Source: Erysipelotrichaceae bacterium (lineage in GTDB: Bacteria > Bacillota_I > Bacilli_A > Erysipelotrichales > Coprobacillaceae). Taken from it: 64,000 nucleotides of DNA. The stretch is taken from the NCBI GenBank assembly GCA_018365815.1, contig JAGZJH010000016.1, positions 14,905 through 78,904 on the forward strand. The letters run 5' to 3'. Shown in pieces: positions 51,683 to 59,952 of the stretch. The notes beneath the pieces were generated by a model that saw nothing but the letters and a program-made list of their open reading frames with translations, was not told the origin of the DNA and did no database searches. Position 1 is the stretch's first letter; each line of letters starts with the position of its first letter. The translations under genes were made by a program, and so were the position numbers.

Positions 51683-53329
51683 ATGTCTTATGATGGAATA
51701 TTAATGCATAACGTTGTTGAAAGTTTAAAACAACGTTTATATCAAGGAAGAATTAACAAAATATATCAAATTTCTAATTATGAATTATTAATTCATATTC
51801 GTGCAAACCATACTAATGAAAAATTATTAATTTCATGCCATCCTAGTTATGCACGTATTGCTTTAACTAACGAAAAATTTCCAACCCCTTCTTCTCCTTC
51901 ACAACTTGTCATGTTGCTTAGAAAACACTTAGAGGGAAGTCATATTAGCAAAATTGAACAAATCAGTTTAGATCGTATCATGAAAATGACGATTCTAAGT
52001 CGTAATGAATTAGGTGATTTAGTAACATTATATATTTATGTAGAAATCATGGGAAAACATTCAAACTTTATCTTATGCAATCAAGACCATAAAATTATCG
52101 ACTGTCTTAAACGAATTAGTCCCAGTTTAAATACTGTAAGATTTTTACAACCTGGTGCGACTTATGAATATCCACCAATGCAAGTGAATAAACTTAATCC
52201 ATTAACTGACGGTTATCGTTTAAGTGATAATTTAAATAAAACTTATTTAGGTATTTCGCCAATTTTATCACGTGAACTTTTATTCCGGATGGAACAAGGA
52301 ACTAAATTTGAAGATTTAATGCAACTTATTACAAACTCCAAACAACTCTATATTACAAACGTCAATCAAAAAGAATACTTTCATGTCATCGAATTAACAC
52401 ATTTACAAGGAGTAACAACTACTTATGAGTTGTACGATGGCTTGGATCAATATTTTATGTATATTGATATTAAAGAAAGAATTAAACAACAAACTTCAGA
52501 TTTAGAAAAATTTATTTTAAATGAACTTAATAAAAATAAAACAAAACTTCATAAACTTGAACAAACCCTTTTTGAATCCACTAATAGTGAAGAGTATCGT
52601 ATTAAAGGGGATCTGTTATTTGCTTCTTTACATTTAATTCAAAAAGGAATGAACAGTATTACCGTAGATAATTACTATGATGGTTCAACTTTAAAAATAG
52701 AATTAGATCCACGCTTTGACGGTAAAACAAACGCTAAAAGATATTATACAAAATACCAAAAAGCTAAAAACTCTATTTCTATTTTAAATGAACAAATTCA
52801 ACTCACTAAAGATGAAATCGACTATTTCGATACACTTTATACCCAAATGCAAAATGCTTCATTTGAAGATGCTTTAGAAATTAAAGAAGAATTAGAAAAT
52901 GGCGGATATATTAAAAAACATAAAGTCAAAGGAAAAGTCAAAGCTAAAAAGCCTCATTTTGAAACTTATCTAACTAAAGATAATATTGAACTGTATTTAG
53001 GAAAAAATAATATACAAAATGATTATTTAACTTTTAAATTTGCACGTAAAAATTATTACTGGTTTCACGCTAAAGATATGCCGGGTAGCCATGTTGTTGT
53101 CGCAAGTAGTGAATTAGATGAATACACTATACGTCTAGCCGCTAATATTGCCGCCTACTATTCAAAAGGTAAATTAAGTAGCAGTGTACCAGTCAATTAT
53201 ACGCAAATTAGAACTTTAAAACGTCCTAATCACGGAAAATTAGGACAAGTTATTTTAGATCAATATAAAACAATCTACATTGATCCTGATCAAAATTGTT
53301 TAGAAGAACTTAAAAGATGCACTGACTAG
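51683..53329 (+). CDS. rqcH: Ribosome-quality-control factor RqcH (NFACT / FbpA-like)
   Basis: NFACT protein that binds stalled 50S-peptidyl-tRNA and adds C-terminal alanine tails; older names are FbpA and YloA. About 548 residues: NFACT-N domain (SYDGILMHNVVESLKQRLYQ and the RINKIYQISNYELLIHIRAN region), a coiled-coil middle, and the NFACT-R domain with GKNNIQNDYLTFKFARKNYY, WFHAKDMPGSHVVV and IAAYYSKGKLSSSVPVNYT. Start at the ATG at 51683; the upstream GTG is part of GGGTGAT. In Bacillus it lies near gmk and priA, as here. Confidence 0.93.
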   Translation: MSYDGILMHNVVESLKQRLYQGRINKIYQISNYELLIHIRANHTNEKLLISCHPSYARIALTNEKFPTPSSPSQLVMLLRKHLEGSHISKIEQISLDRIMKMTILSRNELGDLVTLYIYVEIMGKHSNFILCNQDHKIIDCLKRISPSLNTVRFLQPGATYEYPPMQVNKLNPLTDGYRLSDNLNKTYLGISPILSRELLFRMEQGTKFEDLMQLITNSKQLYITNVNQKEYFHVIELTHLQGVTTTYELYDGLDQYFMYIDIKERIKQQTSDLEKFILNELNKNKTKLHKLEQTLFESTNSEEYRIKGDLLFASLHLIQKGMNSITVDNYYDGSTLKIELDPRFDGKTNAKRYYTKYQKAKNSISILNEQIQLTKDEIDYFDTLYTQMQNASFEDALEIKEELENGGYIKKHKVKGKVKAKKPHFETYLTKDNIELYLGKNNIQNDYLTFKFARKNYYWFHAKDMPGSHVVVASSELDEYTIRLAANIAAYYSKGKLSSSVPVNYTQIRTLKRPNHGKLGQVILDQYKTIYIDPDQNCLEELKRCTD

Positions 53330-53335
53330 TGCATC
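53309..53335. terminator. Hairpin over the rqcH stop, weak bidirectional terminator
   Basis: Perfect stem AAAGATGCACT/AGTGCATCTTT with a short T-run; it contains the rqcH stop codon and lies between convergent genes. Confidence 0.6.
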
Positions 53336-53340
53336 TTTAC

Positions 53341-53661
53341 CTACATTTGATTAAAGAAAGTATTTTGAACGACAGGATAAAATCTTGGAATATACATACA
53401 ATGATTAATATTACGTCTTTCAATTGGCACAATAATCGGTTGTTCTTGTGGTGTCACACGGCGACTGATTTGCACTTGCGTTGGCATTACAATTGGTTGT
53501 GCTTTCGGACAACATCCATTACATGGATTACATGGTTGACATGGGTTACAAGCACATCCTATACCGCAACCACATCCCATACGATTTTGTGAACAGTTAT
53601 TTATTGAACAAGAATTCCATTGGTTATTAAAACCTAAGTTTGAACAATTCATCTCACTCAC
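53341..53661 (-). CDS. Cys-rich protein, probable CotD-like spore coat protein
   Basis: The 106-residue product has a Cys-rich first half (MGCGCGIGCACNPCQPCNPC, 16 Cys in all) and a second half with QISRRVTPQEQPIIVPIERR followed by NINHCMYIPRFYPVVQN, which resembles the repeated IVP/INH strand pattern of CotD-type spore coat proteins. Small, cross-linkable, Cys- and Pro-rich proteins of this kind are common in spore coats. The resemblance is moderate; a metal-binding protein is the main alternative. It is convergent with rqcH and divergent from pgeF, with GGAGGTGAG before the start. Confidence 0.55.
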   Translation of the reverse strand: MSEMNCSNLGFNNQWNSCSINNCSQNRMGCGCGIGCACNPCQPCNPCNGCCPKAQPIVMPTQVQISRRVTPQEQPIIVPIERRNINHCMYIPRFYPVVQNTFFNQM

Positions 53662-53728
53662 CTCCTACTTTATAATATGTTGAGTTTATAAAAAGTTCCA
53701 GGCGAGTATAACAAAAGGAGAATATTTT

Positions 53729-54505
53729 ATGAAATTAATTGAATGGAAAATCGATCCTCGCATCGAAGCCTATACTACCACAAGATTAGACGGTGTCTCT
53801 CAAGGGACATTAGACAGTCTTAATTTAAGCTTCAATGTCAACGATTTAAAAGAAAATGTTTTAACCAATCGTCTTAAACTAGCCTCATATCTTCATACTG
53901 ATTTAAATCATATGGTCGCTTCAAGACAAAAACACACGACTAATTTTATTAAAGTTTCTAAAGAAGATGGTGGTAAAGGAATGTATCAAATTGAAGATGC
54001 AATTGATAATTATGATGCCATGTATACTCGTGATAAAAATTTATTTTTACTTTCTTTCCATGCTGATTGTACGCCGGTTTTATTATTCGCTGAAGATGAA
54101 ATGCTAATTGCCGAAATCCATTCAGGTTGGAAAGGAAATGTTAATGAAATTACCAATAAAATTGTAAAACATTTGATTAAACATGAAAACTGCAACCCTA
54201 AACATCTTTTTGCCTATATTGGACCAAGTATTAATTTTGAAAACTTCGAAGTCGGTCAAGAGGTCATTGATTTAGTTAATCAGATGTCTTTTGACGGTAG
54301 TGATTGTTATAGTGTTAAAGAAAATGGTAAATATTTATTTGATGGTAAAAAACTGGTTTTAAAACAATTGTTAATCAACAACGTCCCTCTTGAAAATATC
54401 ACGATTAGTCCTTACTGTACGATTAAAAATAACGATTTATTTTATAGTTATCGAAAAAATCATCATTGTGGTCGTAATGTCACGATGATTAAAATTAAAG
54501 AATAA
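53729..54505 (+). CDS. pgeF: Peptidoglycan editing factor PgeF (DUF152 / laccase-domain family)
   Basis: Cytosolic enzyme of the DUF152 family; studied members remove wrong peptidoglycan precursors or act as purine nucleoside enzymes. The 258-residue product has AYTTTRLDGVSQGTLDSLNL, MVASRQKHTTN, FLLSFHADCTPVLLFAEDEM (zinc Cys/His) and IAEIHSGWKGNVNEI, then IGPSINFENFEVGQEV and CTIKNNDLFYSYRKN. It stands alone with a bidirectional terminator after it. The exact physiological substrate in this organism is unknown. Confidence 0.88.
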   Translation: MKLIEWKIDPRIEAYTTTRLDGVSQGTLDSLNLSFNVNDLKENVLTNRLKLASYLHTDLNHMVASRQKHTTNFIKVSKEDGGKGMYQIEDAIDNYDAMYTRDKNLFLLSFHADCTPVLLFAEDEMLIAEIHSGWKGNVNEITNKIVKHLIKHENCNPKHLFAYIGPSINFENFEVGQEVIDLVNQMSFDGSDCYSVKENGKYLFDGKKLVLKQLLINNVPLENITISPYCTIKNNDLFYSYRKNHHCGRNVTMIKIKE

Positions 54506-54507
54506 AT

Positions 54508-54566
54508 AAAAAACAGAAAGGTAAAACAAACCTCAATTAAAGCTAGTTTTATCGTTCTGTTTTTAT
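54508..54566. terminator. Bidirectional nested-hairpin terminator
   Basis: Outer stem AAAAACAGAA/TTCTGTTTTT and inner stem GGTAAAAC/GTTTTATC around a 19-base loop, between the convergent pgeF and nnr genes. Confidence 0.75.
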
Positions 54567-55987
54567 TTTATTAAAGTTTTCATTATAAAAGGAATCTGTT
54601 CAATTAATTGATGAGCTAAAACTGTATATTGATTTTGAGCAAGTTGATCTGCACATAGGCCATGTAAATATACCCCTAAAACAGTTGCTTGCATTGGTAA
54701 ATACCCTTGCCCACAAAAACTACAAATCATTCCTGCTAAAACATCTCCCATACCGGCACTTGCCATTGCGGGATTACCGGTTGTATTATAAAAATGCGTT
54801 GTCCCATCACTAATAAAGGTATGTGGACCTTTGACTAAACAAATCACCTGATAGTCTAAAGCCAACTTTTTAGCCGCTTCTATAAAATCATTACATTCAG
54901 GCATTAAACGATGTAATTCTCCAATATGAGGGGTTAAAATCACCGGACATTGTTTTTGTTTTAAAAGTTCTAAATTTTCACTTAAGACATTTAACCCATC
55001 AGCATCAATAACGATTGGTACCCGACTTTTAGTTAAAACATCTTTTAAGAGTTGATAAGTTTGTCGTGACCTTCCTTTACCACAACCAATTAATATGGCT
55101 TGATAATTTTCAAAATCAGTAATTGAAAGTGTATCGACAACTGCTTCTATACAATGGGTTTGAATTGCTTCAATCACCTCTTGATCACTCACCACTTTTA
55201 CAATTCCACTTCCACTATAAATACTTCCTTTAGCGGCTAATACACTGGCACCGGTATAATTTTTAGAACCGGTTAAATGTAAAACTGTTCCATAAGTTCC
55301 TTTGTAATCATCATAATGACGTTTTTTAATGATTGAAGTGATATAATCTTTATCAACAAGCTTTGCTAAATTAAGTAAGTGAAGTACATTTTGTTCAATA
55401 CCAAAATGTGCTAAATCGATTTTACCAAAATAAGTTTGCAAATTCAAATTCAACATTGCTTTTTTATAACACATAAACGTAATCGTTAAATCTGCTTTAA
55501 AAGCTTCGTCATCTAAAATGCCTAAATCAGCATTAATATTAGTAGGAATATCAATACTTACTTTATAAGCTGAACTGTTATTTACATGATAAATAAATTG
55601 TTGCAGCGTTTTTTCAATTGGATAAGCTAAACCATTTCCAAAAATGCCATCAACAATGACATCATACTGACTTAAATCAACATCTTCTACTACCAATGTG
55701 GGATCTAATAAAGTTTTAACTTGAGCATTGGCTTTTTCAAAGTAAAACAATTTCGTGTGCACTTCTTTTTGATCTTGTTTAAATAACTTCGCTAAAGCCA
55801 AACCATCTGCCCCATTGTTACCTGGACCACATAAAATCAATGGACGTTTAAAGTGTGATAGTCGTAAATATAACTGTTTAGCGGCTAAATCAATTAATTC
55901 TAAAATCGTATAATTTTTATTTTCAATTAAATACTGATCAATAGTTTGCATTTGATGAGCGGTAGCTAAATATTCCATAAAACTCAA
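54563..55987 (-). CDS. nnr: Bifunctional NAD(P)H-hydrate repair enzyme (epimerase and dehydratase)
   Basis: Repairs damaged NADHX and NADPHX. The 474-residue product joins the YjeF N-terminal epimerase domain (LILCGPGNNGADGLALAKLF, VIVDGIFGNGL) to the ribokinase-like dehydratase domain (YKGTYGTVLHLTGSKNYTGA, SGSGIVKVVS, VIDADGLNVLSENLELLK, LTPHIGELHRLMPE and GNPAMASAGMGDVLAGMICS). Both active-site regions look intact. Start at 55987 has GGAG upstream. Confidence 0.93.
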   Translation of the reverse strand: MSFMEYLATAHQMQTIDQYLIENKNYTILELIDLAAKQLYLRLSHFKRPLILCGPGNNGADGLALAKLFKQDQKEVHTKLFYFEKANAQVKTLLDPTLVVEDVDLSQYDVIVDGIFGNGLAYPIEKTLQQFIYHVNNSSAYKVSIDIPTNINADLGILDDEAFKADLTITFMCYKKAMLNLNLQTYFGKIDLAHFGIEQNVLHLLNLAKLVDKDYITSIIKKRHYDDYKGTYGTVLHLTGSKNYTGASVLAAKGSIYSGSGIVKVVSDQEVIEAIQTHCIEAVVDTLSITDFENYQAILIGCGKGRSRQTYQLLKDVLTKSRVPIVIDADGLNVLSENLELLKQKQCPVILTPHIGELHRLMPECNDFIEAAKKLALDYQVICLVKGPHTFISDGTTHFYNTTGNPAMASAGMGDVLAGMICSFCGQGYLPMQATVLGVYLHGLCADQLAQNQYTVLAHQLIEQIPFIMKTLIK

Positions 55988-56084
55988 CTCCTTTTTACTT
56001 TTTTTTACTGTGTTTTATTGATGTTTAAACCCGTCAATTATTTCATTATAATGACTGTTAAAAATTTTCTTCTACTTTAGTTAA

Positions 56085-56460
56085 TACCCCTCATACTTTT
56101 ACCAAATAAAGTAATAAGTTTCGATTTGATCAGGACTGAGTGATTTAAACATAATAAACTTTCACCCAAAGTATTGATAAGATGATCAAAACAAATGGCA
56201 TATCCTAACCCTACTTCAACCATTAAAGTAGCATTGAATAAAAGTGTGTAGGCGAAAACAATATCAAAATGTTCAAGGTCATTTTTAAACCATGCAATAA
56301 GCTTTAAATTATCAAAAATTTCTTTAGAAACGATTATTTTTTTATTTTAAATGTCTAATAAAGTAATCTTTTCTTTTGTAGCTAGTGGATCGTCTTTACG
56401 CATCAAAACACACAACGAGGTTGTAAAGAAAGTTTTAGTTGATTATATTGTATCATTTTA
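56085..56460 (-). pseudogene. Remnant of a LysR-type regulator, C-terminal domain only
   Basis: Translating the minus strand in all frames gives pieces of a LysR effector-binding domain: YNQLKLSLQPRC, then after a one-base loss CVLMRKDDPLATKEKITLLDI, a stop, KKIIVSKEIFDNLKLIAWFK and NDLEHFDIVFAYTLLFNATLM followed by VEVGLGYAICFDHLINTLGES. A second frameshift then restores LCFKSLSPDQIETYYFIW, a stop, and KYEGY. There are at least two frameshifts and two nonsense changes. The DNA-binding domain is gone. It is a decayed regulator whose target genes are not visible. Confidence 0.8.
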
Positions 56461-56492
56461 AAGTGTTGTGTAATTAGACTAAAATCAATTAA

Positions 56493-56686
56493 TCACCTAT
56501 CTATTTTTGTAATGACATCGATGACATTACCGCTATGAAGATGAAATTTAATATTACGATAACATTCTTGAATTTTTTCATTGTAACTGTGTTGATTTTT
56601 AAAGTTTGACATCCACCTGAACCAATATATGTTTCACTATTTAAATTCAAATCACCTACACTAAATTGTAATGCTCTTAATTTCAT
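56493..56686 (-). pseudogene. Small frameshifted gene of unknown family
   Basis: With ribosome site GGAGG and a promoter (56709-56738), the ATG at 56684-56686 starts MKLRALQFSVGDLNLNSETY and continues to GGCQT. As written it then runs into a hydrophobic, low-quality tail. Adding one base in the TTTAAAAA tract near 56595-56603 restores KNQHSYNEKIQECYRNIKFH and LHSGNVIDVITKIDR, a polar reading that ends at 56493. I therefore think this is a 64-residue gene with a single indel; I do not recognise the family. If the frame as written is used, the product would be 61 residues ending at 56501. Confidence 0.55.
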
Positions 56687-56708
56687 ATTCACGCCTCCAA
56701 TTAATTTT

Positions 56709-56738
56709 ATTATATCATTAGTTGCGTAAAAATGTTAA
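56709..56738 (-). promoter_or_regulatory. Promoter ahead of the small frameshifted gene
   Basis: TTAACA (56733-56738), 18 bases, TATAAT (56709-56714) on the minus strand. Confidence 0.55.
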
Positions 56739-56747
56739 TCTTTTAGA

Positions 56748-56787
56748 AAAATAAGAGTCGATGCCTAAACATCAACTCTTATTTTTA
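56748..56787 (-). terminator. Intrinsic terminator after the NlpC/P60 gene
   Basis: Stem AAATAAGAGT/ACTCTTATTT with inner TGAT/ATCG-like pairs and a T-run on the minus strand; it touches the stop codon. Confidence 0.85.
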
Positions 56788-58263
56788 ATATCTTACAGCT
56801 CCTGCATAACTGCTTGTCCAGTAAGAAGAAGTGATATTTGCCACTTTAACTCCTGAACTTCCAGCATGGACCATTTGTCCATTACCAATATAAATTCCCA
56901 CATGCCCTAAATAACCAGCAGTGTTAAAGAAAACTAAGTCACCCGGAGCAAGTTCACTTAAAGAAACTTTGGCTCCCGCATAATATTGTGCTTGCGAAGT
57001 TCTAGGAATTGAAATACCTGATTTACCATAAGCCCATTGTGTTAATCCAGAACAATCAAAATAATTATCCCCTGTACCTCCTGATAAATAAGGACAACCT
57101 ACTCTTGTTAAAGCGAAAGTCACTGAACTTCCATTACTTGGAATATTAGAACCATAACGAATTGGTTCTTTAACTTTCACCTCAACAGATTTTGTAGATT
57201 CATTTCCTGCAGTATCAGTCACTTTAACTGTTAAATGATAATTTCCAGTAACATTTAAATTCATATTTCCAATAATTTCAACTTGATTAGACATATCACC
57301 ATCTAAAGTATCAATTGCTTGAATATATGATTTTAAATCAAAAGAACTTCCTACTTCTACCTCAAAAGTTGTTTTTGGCATTAAAATTTCAGGTCCACTC
57401 ATATCTTTAACTTCAACATAAACAGTTTCATTTGTTACATTATTAGAAGCATCACTGATACTTAATGTTGTTTCTTGTAGTCCTAAAACAGAAGTATCAA
57501 TAGGATTTGAATAAGTGAAAGCCAATTGTTCAAAGACTGTTGAATTGTCTTGTATTGAAGCATAATCAGTGATATTAAAAGTAGACTTATAATCTACAAC
57601 TAAATGGTTAGATTCATTCCAAGAAATTTGAGGTGCATCAATATCAGTAATTAAGAATTTAAACTGTTGAGTTGCATAATTACCAGAACTATCCACTACC
57701 CCTAAATGAACAACTTGTTCACCAAGAACGGATGCATCTAATCCTGATAGAACATCAATAAACTCTGTTAAATCCCCATCTGCATTGTCATTTGCATTAA
57801 TGTATTCACCAATTTCATTACTTGAATTAACATTAACTTTTATGACATCCTCTTCATAACTTAAATTTGAATTTTGAACATTGACACTAAATACTGGTTT
57901 AACTTCATCAACTACTTGAACAACAACTTCTTTAATAGCTTCATTCATAAAACGGTCTGTCACCTTTACAGGTACATTATAACTACCTACTCGATTTGAA
58001 TTAAGTCGACTCTCATCAACTTCGATATTTAATTCTTCGCATTGATCACGATTATCACTTACAATAATCTGACTATAATCAAGTTTTTGACCATAAGCAA
58101 GTTTAACTGTATCTGTTTCTACAATAGGTGCTTCACGATCTAAAGCCGAATACCCCACAACTAAAAATGATAAAACTGTCACAGCCGGGATAAACATTTC
58201 TTTTCGACCGTTAATGTGCTTTTTGGCAAGTTCACTCAAACGTTTCATAAACTGAACGCTCAT
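56785..58263 (-). CDS. Exported NlpC/P60 cell-wall hydrolase with Ig-like repeats
   Basis: Probable peptidoglycan endopeptidase cutting within stem peptides. About 492 residues: a basic N-terminus and one transmembrane or signal segment (about residues 24-40, FIPAVTVLSFLVVGYSALDR), then roughly four bacterial Ig-like (DUF5011-type) modules, seen as repeats such as EVKDMSGPEI, LKSYIQAIDTLDGDMSNQVE and LTVKVTDTAGNESTKSVEV. The C-terminal NlpC/P60 domain has YFDCSGLTQWAYGKSGISIP (Cys), LGHVGIYIGNGQMVHAG (two His). The start ATG at 58261-58263 follows AAAGGGGGC. Transcribed alone. Confidence 0.88.
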   Translation of the reverse strand: MSVQFMKRLSELAKKHINGRKEMFIPAVTVLSFLVVGYSALDREAPIVETDTVKLAYGQKLDYSQIIVSDNRDQCEELNIEVDESRLNSNRVGSYNVPVKVTDRFMNEAIKEVVVQVVDEVKPVFSVNVQNSNLSYEEDVIKVNVNSSNEIGEYINANDNADGDLTEFIDVLSGLDASVLGEQVVHLGVVDSSGNYATQQFKFLITDIDAPQISWNESNHLVVDYKSTFNITDYASIQDNSTVFEQLAFTYSNPIDTSVLGLQETTLSISDASNNVTNETVYVEVKDMSGPEILMPKTTFEVEVGSSFDLKSYIQAIDTLDGDMSNQVEIIGNMNLNVTGNYHLTVKVTDTAGNESTKSVEVKVKEPIRYGSNIPSNGSSVTFALTRVGCPYLSGGTGDNYFDCSGLTQWAYGKSGISIPRTSQAQYYAGAKVSLSELAPGDLVFFNTAGYLGHVGIYIGNGQMVHAGSSGVKVANITSSYWTSSYAGAVRY

Positions 58264-58513
58264 CAAACGCCCCCTTTCAAATTTTCATGATAAAACTATT
58301 ATAGCGCTTACATTTAACTTTTTCTACTGTTTTTTAACTTTTTCTAAATTTTATTTTAAATTTTATTTGTAATTTGTTTATTTCATAATGAAAAATATAA
58401 AAATTCCGACAAATATATTTCTTGCTATTTACATAAATAAAATTTTTTAGTGCTTTTTAATAGTTATTTATAAGTGGTTTTGGTATAATATAATAAAAAT
58501 TGAGGAGGTTTAT
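58264..58513. other. AT-rich divergent intergenic region
   Basis: About 250 bases between the divergent NlpC/P60 gene and the small membrane protein. It has no open frame. A TATAAT at 58487-58492 lies about 22 bases ahead of the plus-strand start and is a likely -10 box. The part nearest the NlpC/P60 gene has repeated AACTTTTTCTA-type runs (58316-58345). No other structure recognised. Confidence 0.5.
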
Positions 58514-58867
58514 ATGATTAAAATTAATATAGTACAAGATTTTGTTAATCCAAATGAGGAATTAACTAAAGATAAATGCCTTGAACGTATTCGTTCTATA
58601 AAATCTACAATAAGACAAACTCGCTCAAATGTCTATGGTTTGTTTTTAGGACTTGCTGCTTTAAAATATGCTGGTTTTCTACTTTTAGGTTCAATTGCTC
58701 TAGCTTGGATTTTTAAAGTCAACTTTTTATTATTGCTCGCTGCCGGTGAGATTACAGTTTATTTTATTTTTGCAATATTATTTAGCGAATACCTATCTAA
58801 AAAATTAAAACGTAGTTTATTAATTCAATTAGAAATTCTTCAAAAAAAATTAACAACTTTAAATTAA
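58514..58867 (+). CDS. Small two-helix membrane protein, unknown
   Basis: I do not recognise this 117-residue protein. The N-terminal half is soluble and basic (DKCLERIRSIKSTIRQTRSN); two transmembrane segments follow (about residues 46-68, LAALKYAGFLLLGSIALAWI, and 72-93), and the tail is a charged helix (LSKKLKRSLLIQLEILQKKL). Its ribosome site is GAGGAGG. It stands alone, with its own promoter-like -10 box and terminator. Confidence 0.65.
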   Translation: MIKINIVQDFVNPNEELTKDKCLERIRSIKSTIRQTRSNVYGLFLGLAALKYAGFLLLGSIALAWIFKVNFLLLLAAGEITVYFIFAILFSEYLSKKLKRSLLIQLEILQKKLTTLN

Positions 58868-58902
58868 AGGATACTCTTTATTTTACTTGAGTACCCTTTT
58901 TT
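58867..58902 (+). terminator. Terminator of the small membrane protein gene
   Basis: Stem AAGGATACTC/GAGTACCCTT with one mismatch, followed by T-run. Confidence 0.75.
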
Positions 58903-58942
58903 CATTATCACAATATTACGACCAATTTTTATATTTAATATT

Positions 58943-59113
58943 TCATTCTGCCTCTAATACATATTGGCTAAATATTAATTTCAATTTCAGTTTCAGTTTA
59001 AAACATGATGACAATTTATCGTCAATTTGTTTAAAACAAGTTAGTTCAATATATTCTAAAATATCTTCATATAAAGACCTATGTGCCTAATCAAATTGTT
59101 TTATTTATCCCAT
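58943..59113 (-). pseudogene. Small ORF with two early in-frame stops
   Basis: Directly after the nucleoside phosphorylase gene there is a ribosome site (AGGAGA) and an ATG at 59111-59113. The frame reads MG, stop (TAA), IKQFD, stop (TAG), then AHRSLYEDILEYIELTCFKQ and IDDKLSSCFKLKLKLK to a TGA at 58943. The uninterrupted 46-codon run of plausible sequence behind a good start suggests a small gene silenced by two single-base changes (for example AAA to TAA, GAG to TAG). I do not recognise the family. Confidence 0.5.
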
Positions 59114-59124
59114 AATTCTATCTC

Positions 59125-59952
59125 CTACTTTGCTTTATAAGAATTTAAAGCCACTACTAATTGCACACTGGTTTTACAAAAATTAATACGTTTATTTTTA
59201 AAATCATTATCTCCAAATTGCCAATCTTGATTTTGATTTAATGGATGTAAATCGGATACCATCATAATTGCTATGCAAGGTATATTATAATAATTATTCA
59301 CCGTATAAAAAGTCGTTGTTTCCATATCTACTCCAACTAACCCTAAACTACGCCAATAAGCCTCTTTATTAAAAGTTTGACGATAAATGGCATCACATGA
59401 AACAATTTTAGATAATCTTACTCTATGATCTTGTTTTAACAATTCATAACTCTTTTGACACTCATGGTGAATTGGACTTACAAAATCTGTCTCTTTGACA
59501 TAATGAAAAGATGTCCCTTCTTCTATTTTTCCTTCCTCCACAACAATCACGTCTCCAATTTTTGTCGTATCTACAAAACTTCCACATAAGCCAAATAAAT
59601 ACATCTTTTTAACACCTAAAGTAATTAACGTTTCCACTGTATCTGCCATCTTTGGTGCTCCTGCACCCCCATGAACAAAGCAAATATGAGGATATTGTTT
59701 TATGGTTAAAACTTCTGTTCCACTTAAAAATCTAGGAAGTTTTGAACATAAAACTTCTGTTTCATAATTTTGTTTTAACGCTTCCATACCATAACCAAAA
59801 CAATAAATAACTGCAATTTCAGGTAATTTAACCCACTCTCTTTCATGGTATTCATCATTAATATTTTTAAATGCCGTAATCACCGGTTCACTTTGATCGT
59901 TCTCTAATCTAAATTTCATCATTTCTTTGCTTTCTTGTGAAAATGTATTCAA
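59125..59952 (-). CDS. Nucleoside phosphorylase superfamily protein
   Basis: Member of the PNP/UDP phosphorylase fold, likely splitting a purine or pyrimidine nucleoside with phosphate. The 275-residue product has ICFVHGGAGAPKMADTVETL, KMYLFGLCGSFVDTTKIGDV, VVEEGKIEEGTSF, LVGVDMETTTFYTVNNYYNI (ribose-binding Glu in DMET) and IMMVSDLHP. Substrate not assignable by eye; uridine phosphorylase-like is most likely. The start at 59952 overlaps the yaaA end by 44 bases; later Met codons at residues 11-12 would reduce this. Confidence 0.82.
   Translation of the reverse strand: MNTFSQESKEMMKFRLENDQSEPVITAFKNINDEYHEREWVKLPEIAVIYCFGYGMEALKQNYETEVLCSKLPRFLSGTEVLTIKQYPHICFVHGGAGAPKMADTVETLITLGVKKMYLFGLCGSFVDTTKIGDVIVVEEGKIEEGTSFHYVKETDFVSPIHHECQKSYELLKQDHRVRLSKIVSCDAIYRQTFNKEAYWRSLGLVGVDMETTTFYTVNNYYNIPCIAIMMVSDLHPLNQNQDWQFGDNDFKNKRINFCKTSVQLVVALNSYKAK

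Noticed and set aside
53329..53592. Plus-strand frame opposite the Cys-rich gene
   Set aside because: Its His/Trp/Thr-rich composition is the antisense of the Cys/Asn/Pro-rich coding strand; no start signals.
56501..56692. Bacteriocin-like peptide (GSGGC motif with hydrophobic tail)
   Set aside because: The hydrophobic tail arises from a shifted frame; the alternative frame gives a polar, protein-like sequence, and no export or modification genes are near.
58887..59090. Plus-strand 67-codon frame after the small membrane protein
   Set aside because: It starts within a terminator stem, lacks a ribosome site, and lies opposite the better minus-strand remnant.
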